Shown here: positions 41,235-55,600 of the stretch, in pieces
How the letters are laid out: each line of letters begins with the position of its first letter
How positions within the stretch are numbered: the stretch's first letter is position 1
Source of the DNA: Cruorifilaria tuberocauda
Taxonomy: Eukaryota > Nematoda > Chromadorea > Rhabditida > Onchocercidae
Direction: 5' to 3'
DNA length: 64,000 bases
Assembly (NCBI GenBank): GCA_013365365.1
Contig: JABVXU010000178.1
Span: 1-64,000, forward strand
The notes under the pieces: generated by a model
Seen by the model: only the letters and a program-made list of their open reading frames with translations
Databases searched by the model: none
Told to the model about the DNA's origin: nothing
Position numbers and translations under genes: made by a program

Positions 41235-44200
41235 TTATCGCTTATTAATTTTTATTGCTTTCTTCGAGTTATCAAACAATCTACCCAAAGATTCTCGCCG
41301 ATGCGACAAACTTTGCAAAGTGCATTGATATCCCACTAAATTTTCTTCCGAATGCTCCGTTAGTACGGAGAGCTTTCCAAACTGGATATTTTCGTCATCA
41401 TTCTCGTTGATTCTACTAAATTATCAAATTTACTTCGAGTATCCCGAAAACTTTAATTTCCAATCGCTCATTAAGATTACTTTCACAGAATAATTACCGG
41501 TTTCTTTAGCATCTCGCTTGCAACGATGGACGACCGGAATGAGACATGAAACCAGACCAGACAGTAGTATAATCACACCAGCAAAATAAAACGATGCATC
41601 GTATGAGACGAACATATCATAAACAATTCCTGTAATTCATCAAATTCAACATGAACACAATATTTAGTTTTGGCAAGAACAAGATACTTCGAACAATGGA
41701 TGATTTACCTGCTAAAGGTGTTCCTGATAACGATGCTATACCTCTGCTGACAACCAACAGACCAAACGAGTTCGTTAATCGATCTAAACCTAATTCATCC
41801 ACCAACACGATTGATGTAAGAGAAATATATGCAGCTAAAATAAACTCTTCAACAGATAACTTTGTTTAAATGGTAAAGCTCAAAATATTTTGATTGCATG
41901 CTCCGAAAATGTAGGATTTCAAAATATCCAAGACGTGCATTCTACTGCAAACATATGGTCATTCTTTTGGATATAATGAAGAATTATGCATTTCCTTAAA
42001 TATAGAGGAGGTATTGCACAAAACGATGACCTCAACATCGCAGAATATTGCTTTCAAAGTTTAATTTAAAGGACTAACAAATTATGAATCCGAATAAAAT
42101 GGAATAAACCATGAGACCCGCATAACCAGGAAGCAATGGGCATAAACACGTAAGCACTCCACATCCAAGTAATGCAAAATTATTAATTGTCAGTGCTGAT
42201 AGCCAACCACGATCTGCTAACCAACCGAATGCTATTCGACCTGCAATGATTATACTTTAATTCTGTTCTATGATAATATTATGGCGAGTGTGAAAACCAT
42301 TCTACATTTATTTAATAAATTAACAAAACATCTCTAATTTTCTTATAAACATTAAAACTGAAACAAGTTTTAGGGGAAAAAAATGAACCAATAGTGTTGG
42401 TAATGCCAATTACTGATAAGAGTAATGAACCACTGCTTTTGGTATACCCTTTTGCAACAGCCATATCAATGAGAAACATGAAAGGCACATAAAATCCAAG
42501 CATGCCACATAAATTTGATATGCACAGTAATAACATTGCCGGTTCCTTCAGCAAGGAAATATCAATCATTTCACTTAAAATATTGCGAATCCGTTTACAT
42601 CTCCTGAAAATAATGTGTGCTAAAGAGCGTTTAACATACAGACTCATTTCTATAATTTGGTAGCTCAATCTCCCACACACAAACTATACGGAATCATATA
42701 GAGAAATTTGAAATATTTGTCCATACTTATTAGATTTCATCTGATTATATTCTACATCTACCATCTCAGCTTACGCTGAATAGAAATACTGATATGCTTT
42801 TTCCTATCATTAATTTACTGTATAATAAAATACATTTAACTTTTAAGCTGTAAGAGATGGCGATCTTGGGTGATAAAAAAGATTCGAGATTCTGCTATTT
42901 ATATCATATTTCAATGGGCAGTTGTAGATATTTCAGTCTACTCCTTCGTAAAGTAACAAATAAGACATTTTGCGACAAAGAAGTGGAATAGCACTACACT
43001 GTTAACTGAATCGCATTCTTTCAGCGCGATTACCTCTAACCTGTCAGCATAATAATCGATAGGCTCATCTAGTTGTTCGCCTTGTATTCCAGTGATTCTA
43101 TGATTACTATTTAATTTATCATCTTCCGCTTGTGATATATCAACCATTGCTTGGACAGCAGCTGATGGAGAGATGGAAATTCGTGATTCTCTGTATGATT
43201 GGTAATTACTATCTATAAAACGAGAATTTCGTTTTATATCAGTTAAAATTGATTGATGGTGCATCATCATGAATTTCAACGAATTTAAATGTAGAAGAAC
43301 AACTATGAGCTATGATGATACAATACCTTTAGATTTAAGTTCAGGAATATTTTGGATTGAGCCGGAATAAAACAGATCTCGTCGATTTAATGGTTTATTG
43401 AACTCTTTAGAAGTAATGTTACTCTGAAAATACTTGACAAAGTTTATGAAATATAGGATAGTATTCTCAAAAGATGAAATGAAAAAAAAGATTAACTAAC
43501 CGAAACGGATAATACTGACTCAGCATTTTTCATTTGCGGTGACTGTGACAAAAGATCCGTCGAGTATGTAAAACTGCGCATTGATATTCTATTTAATACA
43601 TTAACTAAATTGCCATGACATGTTTTTAAATCACTTGCCGATGCCGCCTTGAGTTTCACACTGTAAGCATACAATCCAATTATTAATTTTAACTTTTAAC
43701 TTTTAAGCATTTTCAAAGAATGATATAAACCACTTCTTTGATAATGATTTTTCCAGCTTTTTTAGTATTTTAATCCTAAAAGTTCCTGAATGTATAACAT
43801 ATTTTAGAGTGTCGATAAACTACTATCATTATTGTTGTGAAATATTTGCACATGAAATATCTGAAAAAATTTCTATCATATCGCTATACGACTTCATACA
43901 CTAAAGATTGTACTGGCATCATACAATCTTTAGTGAATAATTAATTTTGGCTGGAGTCCTTCACAAATCTAAATGAACTGTGCGTCTTGCTGTTGCCGTA
44001 AACCTTATTTTTGGATTTCTTCTTGTTTTCGTTGTCAGCCCCTCACTGGAATCACTATGTGTACCACGATTTTTGTCAGTCATATTTTCAGCAACTCTTG
44101 TCAACGGAGTCTTCTCATCAAATTCGTCACATTCGCTGTGTGTGTCACGTACTCCTCTCATCTTTTGGAGTTGATTTTCGTCTGCTGCACTATCTGTAAA

Positions 44201-46487
44201 CATTTTTCTATCTGTAAGAAGTCAACTCGAAGTAGCAATAATCAGTATCGATAACAGTTACAGTAATAATTTCGGAAAAAGTTTAAAATAGAATAAATTT
44301 CTCACCATTGTTGAAATAACGATTACTCAAGAATATAAAATGACTAGTCTAACCTTTGTTATCTTCATCGTTTGGTTTCAATCCTTTTCCTTTTGATTTT
44401 AGAAGCTGCAACAAATTAATATGAAGAATTATCTATACAAAATTTTCACTCTAATTTATCCTTACTTGGATGGATAAATTAAATTAAGATATATACAAAT
44501 AAGTATATTTCCATATACAAACCAGTTCCTCAGCATCAGCTTTCGCTTTATTTTCTTTTTTAATCGATGGTGTTTGCAGTGGTCTATACAATAATCCATA
44601 AATAATACTCGAAAAACTTAAAGCAGCGAGTGAACAGATAGCAATCTTCCATCCAAATTCTGGAATCTACTTCAATTATATTTCATGTCTACAAAAAACT
44701 AGTCAAATAACCCATCCTTTTGTATCACCAAATCATTATCATCCTTACTTCTTACCTTAGATGTACAAACTTATATCGCAATTCTCATTTATAGAATTTC
44801 CTTGTAGTTTTAAGTTCACAAAACAAAATTATCCATTCTATTACTATGAATATCTATTCCTTCAATTGTAAGCATCAAAATATACTATTGATGAGGAGAA
44901 TGCATAACGGTGGAAGCACAAACGTCCCAACACCTGAACCAGCAACGGCAATGCCAGTTGCAATCGAGCGTTTCTTTTCAAAATAGTAACCAACAGTAAC
45001 GATTGAAGGAAGGTAAATGAGCCCAAAACCAGCTCCTATAAATAACATAGTCCTATACCTCATATCATTCTTCTCGATTATTTTTAAACGTGTTTCGTTC
45101 CACTGGTTACAACAATAATGAGTGATGAAGTGTCGTTTGATAAAATTATTCCATTTCTTTGTGTTAGTGTAAACATAATTTTAACTAATTACCACCAAGA
45201 AATCCATAGAAAATCATAAACATATAGATATTCGAACAAAAGATTGAAACTAAAAACGATAAACCGGCCACAAATGAACCAACGATGACAACTATTCGAG
45301 CGCCATATTTATTCACCAGTCCACCAGCAATCGGTCCTTAAATTAAATTTCCATACTATGAATTGCATTCTTTAATGAAAAATTTGCAATACCTTCTTAA
45401 ATATTGCGACAAGACTAACCGATCAGCAAATAACAACCAATCAGTAGGGAACCAATCAACGAAACCAAAGCTTTGGATGCATTGAAATAGTCTTGGTAAA
45501 TACTCATGAAGGCACCAAACGAATTAGCGATACCATCGACCACAAAGTTTGACATGAATGCGGCAAATACGATCACCCATCCATAACCACCATCCGGTGC
45601 TATCGGCAATACATCGTTCAAGTTTTCTTTCTCCGAACTATCTTTATCACCTGCAACATAAAAAACATTGCTGTTATGAGTTACTTAGAGTCCATCAGTT
45701 AACTATATTCTTTCATAGTATAGAAAATGCATACCCAACGGTTCTGTTGCTTCTGAATGATTAGAATAAATTTTTTAAGATTTTGAAAAACGATTCAAAC
45801 ATTTTGAGAATGCAATTTCACAATTCAAATGTTAGTACCATATGTGCATCAGTCACTAATGTGGAATGATTTTCATTTATGTTGTAATTGAAGTGACCAA
45901 TACATAGAGCTTTTTTTCTTCCGCATTAAATAGAAACACCACATAATACTAGAACTTTAATGCTGAGAAAAGATACAAACACACACTGTAGCAGCAATCC
46001 TGAGCGTTGTCATGCTTGAATTTATCACCCAAAATTCCGTCATTATATGCTTCTACATCATCCGGATTCACTAAAAGTCATTTGATGTTTTTTCAAACAT
46101 TCTTGTTGCTCGGTTTTCATTAATGGAAATGAAAATGAAGGGGCATGAAATATTTAAAATATATTCAAAAGAAAAAGCATTTTGATAAAAACATCGCACT
46201 GAATTTCTCGGTAACACCAGAAGATATACCGTGTCCATTTTTTTTCGAATTATCTTCACTAGACAACAATTTACTGGATGACTGCTTACCATTAAAAACT
46301 GGTTGTAGATCTCTATTAGCGTCCTGCAAATCGAAATGAATAATAGTTATAAACTGTTGACAGTCTTTTCTCCAGATGGTATCATTAACTAATATTTATC
46401 TATCATGAAAGAAATTTCCCAACGAACCTGAGTCCCTTCAGTAAACAAAGCACCATTCACTGATTTAACGTTCTCCTCAGTAGCCAT
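41235..46487 (-). CDS. SLC16 (monocarboxylate transporter) family protein with long central loop
   Basis: Minus-strand exons: 46428-46487, 46230-46323, 45420-45650, 45193-45336, 44886-45035, 44523-44659, 44354-44405, 44004-44211, 43501-43660, 43327-43423, 43041-43302, 42389-42603, 42079-42240, 41709-41834, 41481-41629, 41235-41381; about 797 aa. The SLC16 TM1 signature [11 protein letters not shown] is at residues 69-79 and the TM5-type signature [12 protein letters not shown] at 193-204. The first six helices are followed by an unusually long hydrophilic loop of about 300 residues (Ser/Lys-rich, with LFYSGSI), then the second six helices ([10 protein letters not shown]…, [25 protein letters not shown]). 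These proteins move monocarboxylates or related small solutes across membranes; the substrate here is unknown. Exon 1 starts MATEENVKS. The last junction is uncertain: strong splice sites (donor below 41498, acceptor above 41415) would instead give a short tail ending at 41360. Confidence 0.88.
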
Positions 46488-49400
46488 ATTTGCTATTTTT
46501 CTGAAATCGAAAATAGATGCCAAGACTACTCCATTCAAAGCAACATAAAAAAGAGCAAAAAAGCACTGAACCTATACCTTTTAATGAGTTTACATTAACA
46601 AAAAATCTGAGAAACTGCAATTCGGAAACCGCTGCAAATTATTCTATTATTTAAATGCTTCGCTTGCTTAAATGAGTTTTTCTAACTCTGAGATATAAAA
46701 CTGAATTAACAAAGCTGAAAAATCTAGACGGTAACTGCATCAAAAAAACACATCTTTGCTGCTTCAAATGTTAATGTCTCCAAAAGATATCACATTATAA
46801 AGGTTTTTTTTAATTTATTATGACAAAAGTCTTGAATAGAAAACTGATGCAATAAACAATTAAAATTTCAAATCACTGTTACTTTCCAGCCGAACTTGAA
46901 AATATTTTTAGTGCTTAATTAGCTTAATCAAAAAGATGAAGTAGGAAAATGAAAAATGAAGGAGATCTTAAGCTTCGAAAATTTTGATGGTGAAAATAGT
47001 TTCCATTAAATCAAGTATTATAAACCACCTTGTGGCATTAGCGCAGAACAACATCTTAATAGAGCGTTAAATTAGTTTCATATGTTCTCAAATTGGGATC
47101 TTACAAAATATGATAAAAGTAATGCATACTTCGCACGAGGTGTTTCAAAAAATTAGAACATCATATTATTGTAAAATTCCCTCATCAACAGGAATTTTCA
47201 ATCTTCTTCAGAGAATGATGTCAACAGTTGAACCGGATGCTATTCCCGTTTTTTGTCCGAACAAAAAATTTGAAATGATTTCAAGGTTAACCATTTATTT
47301 TTTATTTGCTGAGGCGACCAGAAAATTTTTGAAATTCAAGTTTACACGAATCAAATATATTGTCAATCTAGATTTTCTAAAGGTTTTTCTCGATATTTAG
47401 GAGAGTTACAAACTTCACTACTATTCCGCTTTAAAAAATTACATTTAATCTTAGTGAAGTATATTCAAGTATAAGTGTTAACAGACAATAAGTTGACAGA
47501 AGCCGATTTTTTTAATGACTAGCAGATAGCAGAACACTGAAAAACTATATTCAAAACAATAAAAAAACTATAAAATATTTAAGGACTTCTAAATTTCATT
47601 GAAATAATTTTATATTTTTGCAATGAAATGAGAGAAAAGGTAGGAAAAGCGGGTGAGGAATAACTTAAGTCAGAAAAAAACGTGGAGGAAAATATTACGC
47701 GATGTAAAGCAGAAAAATCACCATTTTACAGGGATAAAGCTCATTCAAATGTTTGTAATAAAATATTCGTACATCTCTAAGTATGTCTATTAGCCCTTCT
47801 GATATAGCTAGTGTAAAAGAATAAACATACTATATTAAAAAGCCCTAATACGAGATGCATATAAAATACATGCACAACAGCATAACAGTGTTTCAAAAAG
47901 CTTTCGAAAAAGGTGCTTTCAATTCTCAGTGAAAATTTTTGCAATGATTTTACAGTTATTCATATTCATTAATAACAGAAACAGTGAGTGTCATCTTTAA
48001 TATATCAGTCAAGTTTGGCTTGTTCTTAAATGGTCGAAGGCTAAAAAACATGCATTCTATTTCAAAATAGGTGTAATTTAAATCCAAGTAACGGAAACAG
48101 TCATCAGCGGATAGTATCGAAGTGAGCAATTCTCACTCCCAAAAACGATATCCCTTGCTGATAAAAATATGAGGAATTGATAGGGAACTAGAAGTACTAC
48201 AGAAATTGAAGTGAATAAGGGAACTGAAACGATGACAGAGTTTTGAAGGAAATCAAAGCAAGAAGTTGCAGAAGTTACTGATGCAAACCATTCGACATAC
48301 CAAACGGTTACACATACTCGTGATAACACTCTGTTTGTCTGCAACATCACACGCATCTCCCCTACTACTTCTGGATTATTTGTGTGATTATATTTTCACC
48401 CAAACTGAGGTAATAAAGGGCAACAATATGTAAATATCAAATATTGATCATTTTATAAAAATATCATCAAAAGCGGTATGTACTTGAATGCCACATTTTA
48501 CGTAATCTTCCTAATGAATCCATCATTGCCAGAAGTAACGAGTTAGGGAACAGAAAGTGCAAAAAAGAGACATTATTAACATTTGCTTAATTTCACACAT
48601 CTCAAGTTCCACTGCAAAGTCATAAATCTTATTCCATACCTGACACGTTGTGTTGATACGTGGCTAACGAAATGATAGCTCGCTAGTTACAATTTCAGCT
48701 CACAGTAAGAGAAGGGAAGAACACAAAGCGCGAGCGCTGCACAATGCTTTGGAAGGGATGGAATGCTGCTGGGGTTTCAAGTTTCATAAAAATAGAAAAT
48801 AATCTGAATCATGAACATAAAAACCGTTATTTTGAGAATAGTAACCATGATACGGTAAGGAACCAAAAAAATCTATTGATCTACAAGTTCGATCTACAGT
48901 TCGAGTCAAAGAGTCAAGTGATTATCTTTATTTGATTTTGATAAATCGTTGATTAAAGGATATCTGAACTCAAAGTAAGCTTTTTCCAATATAGTGATAT
49001 CGTTCTATACAATACGTTTCATCAATATTATTGCGTAAAAAATATCAGTACACATGGACATGATTGTATTCATCACTTGATTTGTACTTAATTCCATTTC
49101 ATATCCAATTGTGTATTTTTACCCACGTTTATCTATATTCGTATCATGCAAAAAGGTAGTGAGTCATTTGTAAAGTGGCCACCGTACAAAATATGCAGAA
49201 CTATTACAAGATAATATTCTGCGATGGGATATGTTAGGTATGAAAGCATTTTTCGATATTACTGAATTTGAAATTTCGATCTTCACATCGGAGCGATCCA
49301 TATCCATTTAATACCAATTTATATTCCATTCAGTATTTGTATTACATTATGATCATGTCGAATGAACATGTACAATAAACTGATTCTGGTTCAAACAAAA

Positions 49401-52400
49401 GCGAGATGTCACTGAACAACAGTGATCATTGTAACCAAGTAGAACTATTCGAATAGTGGCATCTAGAAATGAATGCTGTAACGAATTACTAGAGAAGTGG
49501 ACCAGGAAATAAAAGTGAAGAGAAGAAGTGAAAATTTGGAATAGGAGCGTTGTTTGTGAGATGTATTTATTTTACTCAAGTATTTATTTTGTTAGAAAGC
49601 ATAACTTTAACATTGAATGAAGGAAGCAATCACAAGCAGAAAGATAGACTCAAACAATGCCTCAGGTCTCTTGAATCACTACAACTTCTCTTAAAATTAA
49701 TTAGGATGAAAAGGAAGAGAATATTGCCACCCTTTCGCATATCGATTAGGGGCAGAAAGATGAAAAGTCAAAATGTCTCGCGTTTATCGTCGGGATGGAA
49801 ATATATCAGAAGACTGGCGTGCACTGCTTGATAAATGACCACAGGAAGGTAGTAATGATAACGACTAAAGAGTGAAGTTTAGAATGGAACAATACTGCTC
49901 CCAGCACATCCAACATCCAGGACCGATTCCACACATATATATACACGCCTAGACTTTCCGCAGCACAGCGACATAGTGAGACAGACGGCTGCATCATTAG
50001 GACATGGACAAAGCCATACTCGTACTATAGTCGTTTCAGGGAAGCATCGAATGGATTGGACGACACGATTAATAAGACTTAGAACAAGGCAACTCTCGTT
50101 TTGCACACACCGTATTAACTGACTGCAATTTAATTTGCCTTGGGTAAACATTCGCAAATTTAATTATGAAAATGCGGCGAAAAAAACGAGGATGTTGGAA
50201 TGAACAACCGCTGACGAAAAACAGAATTGCGAGAAACTAACGACAAGTAAGTAATCAGCCAAAAATACAGGCTCTTTTCGAATACTGGAATGAAATGAGA
50301 ATTTCAAAATAATGGTAAAATGCAGATGAAGGAGAAAACATGTAGAAATTCCCGAAGAATAAAATCTACTTAAAACTCTTCAACCAATAATCCATACCAT
50401 TTTAATAATTTTTGGGAACAACGAGTCTAACTATATGTGGAAACAGCTAAACGATTAAAAAAGCTATCTAAAGCTACAAATTCCTTTCATGCTTGACATT
50501 AAACAGCCCTACTTCCAAATCATTCAATCATTGTAATAATTTAATTTTCAAGTTGACGATACTGACAGCATGATTAGTTATGGGCAATAATGTTACAAGG
50601 ATAGTCCTGCTCTAGATGACATCCTTCACGTTCTGCAATCGAATTGCAAATGTAGGTAGTTAATCCGAATATTACATTAATAAAATTTGGAGTTCTAGTT
50701 TATCAAATGCTAACAGCTTTTCTATACGTATGGGTAAGAAATCAGCCAATTTTTTATGATTGACTGGATTTTCCCATTATACATGAGTTCGCTTCAACAA
50801 ATAAGATGTGAACAAATATTATAACAATTTTGCAATGCCGACATTCTAGATTCAAAATCTACTGAATTCTAGCTCAAAGGCTTTTTCTGAAGACTCTCTT
50901 AAAAAATTAATTTTTAGACAGGACAAAATCAAAGCTTGTTAGTGAGGGCAGGAAAAGATGAAGGTACGATAGGAGGATAAATAGAGAATAAGGTTTTAAA
51001 AAATAGCTAATCTATCCTGCCAAAATATTAAAATAAGATAATAGGTGACGCGTGGATAAAATTTCTCCGATTTCATAAATTTTTCAGGTGAAACAAATAC
51101 GGTGAGCGAAGGCATGGTGATATTTTCATCTTGTTGATCTCTTTCATTCCTGAAAGAAAATAACGCATACTTGAAAACCTGAAAAACCTTTAGTAGACTC
51201 TTTTTTTGAAAAATTGATCAAAATAAAGCACAAAATCTTAACTTTCTTACAAATTTTAGAAAAACTAATCTCATCTTTTATCTATGTTTTAACTCACATA
51301 AGCCATTGCTTAACTAGTCTGGTGGAAAATAAACCACCGTGAAAACATCTTAAGCTCTGCGCGTTAATCATAAAGAGATAACTTCATAAAACGTGTTCAA
51401 ATGTTTGTAAAAATATTCATCAAAAGGTGGCTTCATGTACGTGTTAATTACACATACACGTTTAATTTTCATAACCAACTATTCATGCTTTTTCCTTTTT
51501 CTCTTTCTGCTTTCACTTATTGGTTTGAACAATTTACCGATCACTATAAAGTCTCTTCAACTATCACTACTGTAACGCCTAGCAAATTTAATGAATTCCT
51601 GTTCTTCCCTTTGTACTATAACAATTCATCGAAGTTGCCTCCATACTTTAAGATTTAATCGATTAAGCAGATCTTTTCGAATGTCTCATATGGGAAAGTG
51701 TGGTAGTGGCAATAATTACTCCAAAAGTAATGTGATTTAAACTATCACAAACTGACATGTTAGGGCATACTTGCCTTACAGTAATCTCTCCACTATACCT
51801 TTCGGCGGTTGTATCTTACAAAGTATTCAATGATGTTTTCTTTCCCTTTTTGTCACACAGTTTTTTCACATCATTTCTAATAATAATAATTTCCTACATC
51901 AAATGCTTTGGATGTCCAGACCACGCAAGATAGGATCAGTCCGCTTTCAGTCTTTTATCTTTAGTATGTTAAAGTATCAGTCTTTCTGTCATCACGCTTC
52001 GTATGCTCATTATGTATACACCCAAATATCACAATTCTCTATCTCCAACTGTTTATATCAGCCTTGTAAAAACTCGTCACAAAAACTATCCGTAAATTAC
52101 TTTTCGGTTCGAATTTACAAATTGGATCTTACATTCATATGTTGTGTGAGATTAGAAGAGGGGTTACCGGGGACTTAGGCACCGCGTAGGACGTGAGAGT
52201 TCCAACATGTCAATACACATCGACTGCTAGTGTTACGTGACCTTCATTTAGTGTGAATTTTTTTGCAAATGTTTTCGCATTGTCTTCAGTCAATATCATA
52301 TGAACCTTTCCCAATACAGGTGATTCTAAATTCAGGAAGTATAAAGAGATCCGTGGTAATTTTTAGCAAGAACTACGATTGGAAGTGAATGATTTCCTTA

Positions 52401-52621
52401 TTTAGTTAACAATTTAAGTAATTTGCATCTATAAAAGTAATGAATGTGACGCCAGTTTAAGATTGCTGGATTTATTTATTGTTATATTTCATTGGAAACG
52501 TCTACAGAAATTCTTTTCACATCTATCATGTAACCGTGCAGTAATCATAGAGCCTCGTCGTCTATTTCGAGATGAACTTTTTTTAAAAGCGTCAGTTACA
52601 TCCTCGTAAAATCGAATAGAA
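46488..52621. other. Divergent intergenic region between the SLC16 and PERK genes
   Basis: About 6.1 kb between two genes transcribed away from each other. Open frames at 47110-47400 (+), 48078-48356 (-) and 49550-49831 (+) have no recognisable domain and no consistent exon chain. Presumably it contains both promoters; no motif is clear enough to call. Confidence 0.55.
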
Positions 52622-55600
52622 ATGCGGAGAGCGATTGCTTTATTTATTACTGGAACATTAATTTTACTCTTTGCCGTTTCCTTACGTACTTCTTTGACGC
52701 ACGACGATGAGTTTGCATTTGTTGAAGATAGCATAGAAAAAATAGAGGTCTGTTTGAATCTTTTTCAATTTTGATTTTGTCATAATGCGGAGTATAAAAT
52801 CACATAATTAGATAAATGCTAGCAAGATAAATAGTATACGGTTTTATACTTCCTGTTTACAGTGACACTTTAGCTTTTGCTGTGTAACAAATGCAAAGGA
52901 GTTTGGTAATAGGGTAGACGTGGCTTATTCAAATTACGTTACAGTTGACATCGAAACAAGCTTCCGCGAAATGTTGTGCCTCTGGCAGCACAAGCTTCAT
53001 CAGTAAACATTATCTTTTGGTAAGAGTTTATGTTGTCGATTTCTAAATTTTTATAATACAAAGCAAAAGACATTGTTGACGTTCCCAAACAAACTAAAGT
53101 GTCAGTCTTTTAGGCAAGCACAATAGATGGCAAAGTAACGGCAATGGATATCGAAAAAAATGGTGAGGTGGTGTGGACAGTGGATGCCGATAAAGCGCCA
53201 TTGTTGTCGGGCTCACTTAATCAACAAAAAGTAATAATGTAGTTATGTTAGTTTTTTATGCAAGAAAAACATCCTGTTAAGTTGGATTTTCTTCTCTTTC
53301 GATTAATTAGATCTCTTTGCGAGCTCAGGTGTTAAACTATCGTAAAAAAAGGGTGGCTTCATTATATTCCAGCTGTTTTTAGTACATTTAACAAAAAACC
53401 AAAAAGCATAATAGGTTGGCTCTATAATATTGCATCCATTCTTTTTATCTTGAGGATAATTTTTTCTTAGCTGTATCTGTAATAAAATTAATTCCTGAAT
53501 GTATATTTTTTAGTCGATTTCGAATGTTACAGTTAGTTACCGATACTTTTCCGTATGTATTGGTACCATCGCTTGACGGCGCGTTATATATGTTCAATAT
53601 GAAAAGTAATTCGTTAAGTCTGATCTCATTGAATACTAATGCGCGAATAATGATTGGGAATGATGAAGTCGCTGGCGGTACATTTGTCACATCTACTGGA
53701 ATCGATCCTCTTACTGGCAAGGTACTTCATGCTAAAATCATGATTTAAAATTTTTGCATCCCATATTATGTGACGTATCGAGTGGAAACTGAACTTACGC
53801 TGTTTGCCGCTATGTTGATAAACTATACGCTCATAATTTTTGAGATGCGATATCGATGTACAGCAGGAAAATGCATTCAGTACGAAATTACAACAAACGA
53901 CTCATCCGTTTATACTCTTATCATGCGAAAAAATACACAAGTTGCTCGAGCTGCTGATCCTGTTACTGGAGCAGAGAGGTGCATACACAAATAACTGTCG
54001 GCTGGACGGCTCGGTTGAAGAATATTCAGAAGCTATAACTTAGTAGAGATAAATTTTAGGTGGAATTTATCAGTCGGTGAATATGACATTAGCCTGGTTT
54101 CATCAGACCATTCACTTCGTTTTGAACAGCCTAGTGTACCTGCTCATATTCGTTTTCTTTTGGAACTGCCAAGTGGTAGTGTTTCGGCAGTTGATAACTG
54201 TGGGAATTTGAAGTGGGAAAAGCGACTGTCAAGTCCAGTAGCTAGAGCTTGGCAATTATCTCGTGGCAAAATTTTTGAGGTTGTTACATTTCGCTAATAT
54301 TTTTGACAGATTAATCATCATTTGTAACTAGAAGTTTTTGCTGATAATTTCAAGTATTAAATGATATTTTTTTCTAAACCCAAGCTTTAAATAACTCGAA
54401 AACAATAAAATTTTAAAGAACATTTGTTACAGGACATATTACATTAACACTAGTTAAAACTTTCTTTTCAGATATCATTATTCTCTTCTGAAACTATTGA
54501 TGCATTAAGTGATTTTAGTGGAAGTTATTATCAATTTATCTCTAAATATGAAACACCGTTTTATTTCGGTAAATCTTTAGATTGAAATCAAAATTCTGGA
54601 ATTTGTCTATTATCAATATTGTTGATTGCAGCCTGATTAAAAACGTTAAAAATGCTATGCTTCATTTAACTCTTGACTATGTAATGGTCCAAACTGCACA
54701 GCGTTGGGACTTTCTTTTGTCTGAGAAAATGAACAGGAAACTGTGCAGAAAGCTATTTTTTCAAAAAAGTGACAAATCTTTTATTGGAAATATTTTTAAA
54801 ATAATGCAGACAATTTCTTTTATCCATAGGATATACATATTCATTTGGTTCATTGATTTGGTGTGAAAAATAGAAGTTTAGATGCATTTAATTAACTAGC
54901 AAGATAATAATTTTTAAGGGACAGTCAACTCAGAACCATATATTATACCTTCGGAGTTTATGCGAGAACTACGTCGTACGTCTGCAGATATGGAAATGGA
55001 ACTTCATCCTCAAACATTAGATTCATTTTATCACTCAGAAGCACCGTTTTTGGAGGATTTAAAAATTGGTAAGTTTGTTAATGAGAAATTGTTGTAGTAG
55101 TCAGCTTCACTCCATTAGTTAATGTTGTTTTACTGCAGTAGAAAACGGTGTTTCATCCTGTTGCAGGTGATTTAATACAGCGGTCGTATAGAACCACCCA
55201 AAGTGCAGTTGAAGTTGACCAAGTAAATAGTGCGCGAAATTCAGCAGCCTCGAAATCATCAACATGTAATATATACGATGCAGTTACCATTGCTGGCAGC
55301 AAAAAACTTAAAGAAAATATTGAAGTTAAAGGTTAGTTTCAAGAAATAAGTACATTCATAAACATTTAGGAAGATTAATGTTCGTTTTCTTGTTTTCTCT
55401 TGAACTTTTGGCCATCTTTTTTAGTTTAGATACTTGTTCTGATCCATAAGTCTTTTTTCTTCTATCCTTATGTTCAGGTAATCACGGCTGGTATATCTTC
55501 AAACCTCTTCGCAAAACGTGTCAAAAAAACAACCCTTTTGGAGAAGTAGAACAAAAACAGCGTAGAAGTTTCTACAGTTACCTTTGTAGGCAAAAGAATG

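Noticed and set aside
43973..44254. Plus-strand frames opposite the SLC16 gene
   Set aside because: Antisense shadows of the exon 44004-44211.
47110..47400. 96-codon plus-strand frame (…SSTGIFNLLQRMM…)
   Set aside because: Partly coding-like, but no second exon, no domain and no upstream acceptor could be supported.
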